Source: Oscillospiraceae bacterium
Lineage (GTDB): Bacteria > Bacillota > Clostridia > Oscillospirales > Oscillospiraceae
Length of the DNA stretch: 64,000 nucleotides
Assembly (NCBI GenBank): GCA_017535635.1
Contig: JAFXTU010000050.1
Coordinates: forward strand, 1 to 64,000
Direction of reading: 5' to 3'
This document shows, in pieces, positions 63,901 through 64,000 of the stretch (position 1 is the stretch's first letter; each line of letters starts with the position of its first letter). The translations under genes and the position numbers were made by a program. The notes under the pieces are model-generated. The model did no database searches. It saw only the letters and a program-made list of their open reading frames with translations, and was not told the origin of the DNA.

Positions 63901-64000
63901 TCCTCCCGCAGGACCAGGTACTGCTCATAGGCGGCCTTCACTGCCCCGTTCTGAATGTCGATCTCGTCCAGGATGGCGGAGAAGGTGGTGTGGCGGCAGT
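60981..64000 (-). CDS. purL: Phosphoribosylformylglycinamidine synthase PurL (single-chain), 5' end outside window
   Basis: The last about 1006 residues of the large, fused FGAM synthase, which makes FGAM from FGAR, glutamine and ATP in purine synthesis. At the window edge the frame reads CRHTTFSAILDEID, the conserved PurL segment that holds the active-site histidine; upstream codons are missing. The MFKNETHNHPTEIEPFGGAATCIGG motif and the tandem AIRS-like domains follow. A class I glutamine amidotransferase domain closes the protein (about 250 residues), with the catalytic cysteine in MAGICNGFQALVKLGLVP and the nearby histidine in PISHGEGRF. Start and promoter cannot be judged. An antisense reading frame exists but is not real. 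Confidence 0.95.
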   Translation of the reverse strand, partial: CRHTTFSAILDEIDIQNGAVKAAYEQYLVLREEVYGPEKAALRPRTLMDIATIGAKALKKRGLLPELDESEEINACSIHVPAQVDGKTEDWLLMFKNETHNHPTEIEPFGGAATCIGGCIRDPLSGRAYVHQAMRVTGGGDPRVSLKDTTPGKLPQRKLAQTAAAGYSSYGNQIGLATGHVAEVYHPGYIAKRLECGAVVAAVKAENVVRERPEPGDVIILLGGRTGRDGIGGATGSSKSHDMKSLTTMASEVQKGNAPEERKIQRLFRKGEVTKLIKRCNDFGAGGVSVAVGELADGLMIELDAVRKKYEGLDGTELAISESQERMAVVVAPENEGAFIAAAEAENLEAYRVAVVTEEKRMVMRWKGKVIADLSRAFLDTNGASKHASVAVKASGGNKKAPFASLREMAGSLETASRRGLTERFDSTIGAGTMLMPFGGLTQRTPSQVMAALLPVLPGEHTDTGSVFSWALDPEKMSADPFEGAYSSVTTSLAKLVAAGADYKKAYLTLQEFFEKLRSEPERWGKPFSALLGALKAQMDFTAAAIGGKDSMSGSFLDLDVPPTLISFAIAHIRAGELLSPEFKAPGHPVYLFGPAKEGGESLRESWDAFGRLHQAGKVRAAWAVEHGVAEGLMKMSFGNRIGFRASAALGEEFYNPDLYGMIIAELTEEVALPGVLRLGETTPEPVIDLGTEKETIDELLKLSESVLEGVYPTRTEETAEAKTLSFPAAGYPAPAVKKAKPLALLPVFPGTNCEYDTQRALLEAGAETEIIVIRNLTPQAVAESAEKFASSLKNAQLVMIPGGFSGGDEPEGSAKFITAFFRNPEVKALVTELLEARDGLMAGICNGFQALVKLGLVPYGKIIDTDEACPTLTFNRIGRHQSMLVRTRVASNRSPWLSLTNVGDIFTVPISHGEGRFLASEALLSELAEKGQIATQYVDLEGRASMDTAFNPNGSAWAVEGITSPDGRVFGKMGHSERIGKDLYRNVPGSYDIRMFEAAVKYFR

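Overview
The window is GC-rich (roughly 60-65 % by eye) and looks like the chromosome of an anaerobic, gut-type member of the Bacillota, most likely the Oscillospiraceae/Clostridia. The reasons are a Firmicutes-style mraZ-rsmH-ftsL-PBP division cluster with a PASTA-bearing PBP, DAP-type MurE, clostridial-style single-chain PurL, two glycyl radical enzymes, Fe-S flavoenzymes of the old-yellow-enzyme/enoate reductase class, strong AGGAGG ribosome binding sites, and 17-bp-spaced sigma-A promoters. Genus is inference; no rRNA or tRNA gene is visible.

Layout. 1-3.7 kb: a repeat element, an aspartate-type aminotransferase and a hydantoinase/oxoprolinase-family protein, both on the minus strand with clear promoters and terminators. 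3.9-17.8 kb: a division and cell wall (dcw) cluster running mraZ, rsmH, ftsL, pbp/spoVD, murE, mraY, ftsW, murG, murA, ftsQ and two ftsZ genes in tandem; murF, murD and murC are absent. 17.8-26.7 kb: mixed housekeeping and accessory genes, namely a YhfC-like membrane protein, TrmO, a GH51 arabinofuranosidase with half of an FGGY sugar kinase, an MBL-rubredoxin fusion, a YczE-like membrane protein, an alkylsulfatase and an acyltransferase. 26.8-37.9 kb: a catabolic/redox island of two enoate-reductase-like flavoenzymes, a double-domain CaiB/BaiF CoA-transferase, a 2[4Fe-4S] ferredoxin with a large FAD reductase, and an OFA-type MFS transporter. 38-38.35 kb is REP-like repeats. 38.35-46.7 kb: LMW phosphatase, DUF2284 protein, glycyl radical enzyme with its activase, and a facing three-gene 7TM sensor-kinase-regulator operon. 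46.8-56.4 kb: one 3205-residue SLH-anchored surface protein. 56.7-64 kb: two uncharacterised genes, a second glycyl radical enzyme without an activase, a PIN toxin with a stub antitoxin, and purL running off the right edge.

How the parts work together. The dcw genes supply peptidoglycan precursors and the divisome from one sigma-A promoter that overlaps a phased repeat likely bound by MraZ; the second ftsZ has its own promoter. The 26.8-37.9 kb island has the parts of an anaerobic pathway that imports an organic acid, activates it as a CoA thioester, and reduces C=C bonds with NADH- and ferredoxin-linked flavoenzymes. This resembles bai-type bile acid or enoate metabolism in its parts, but lacks the CoA ligase, dehydratase and short-chain dehydrogenase of the bai operon, so the substrate is unknown. 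The glycyl radical enzyme locus at 39.7-46.6 kb may be a sensor-controlled dehydration or bond-cleavage system. These two regions are the best candidates for an undescribed system.

Most long open frames opposite these genes, including a 2283-codon frame antisense to the surface protein, are GC-bias shadows and were left out.
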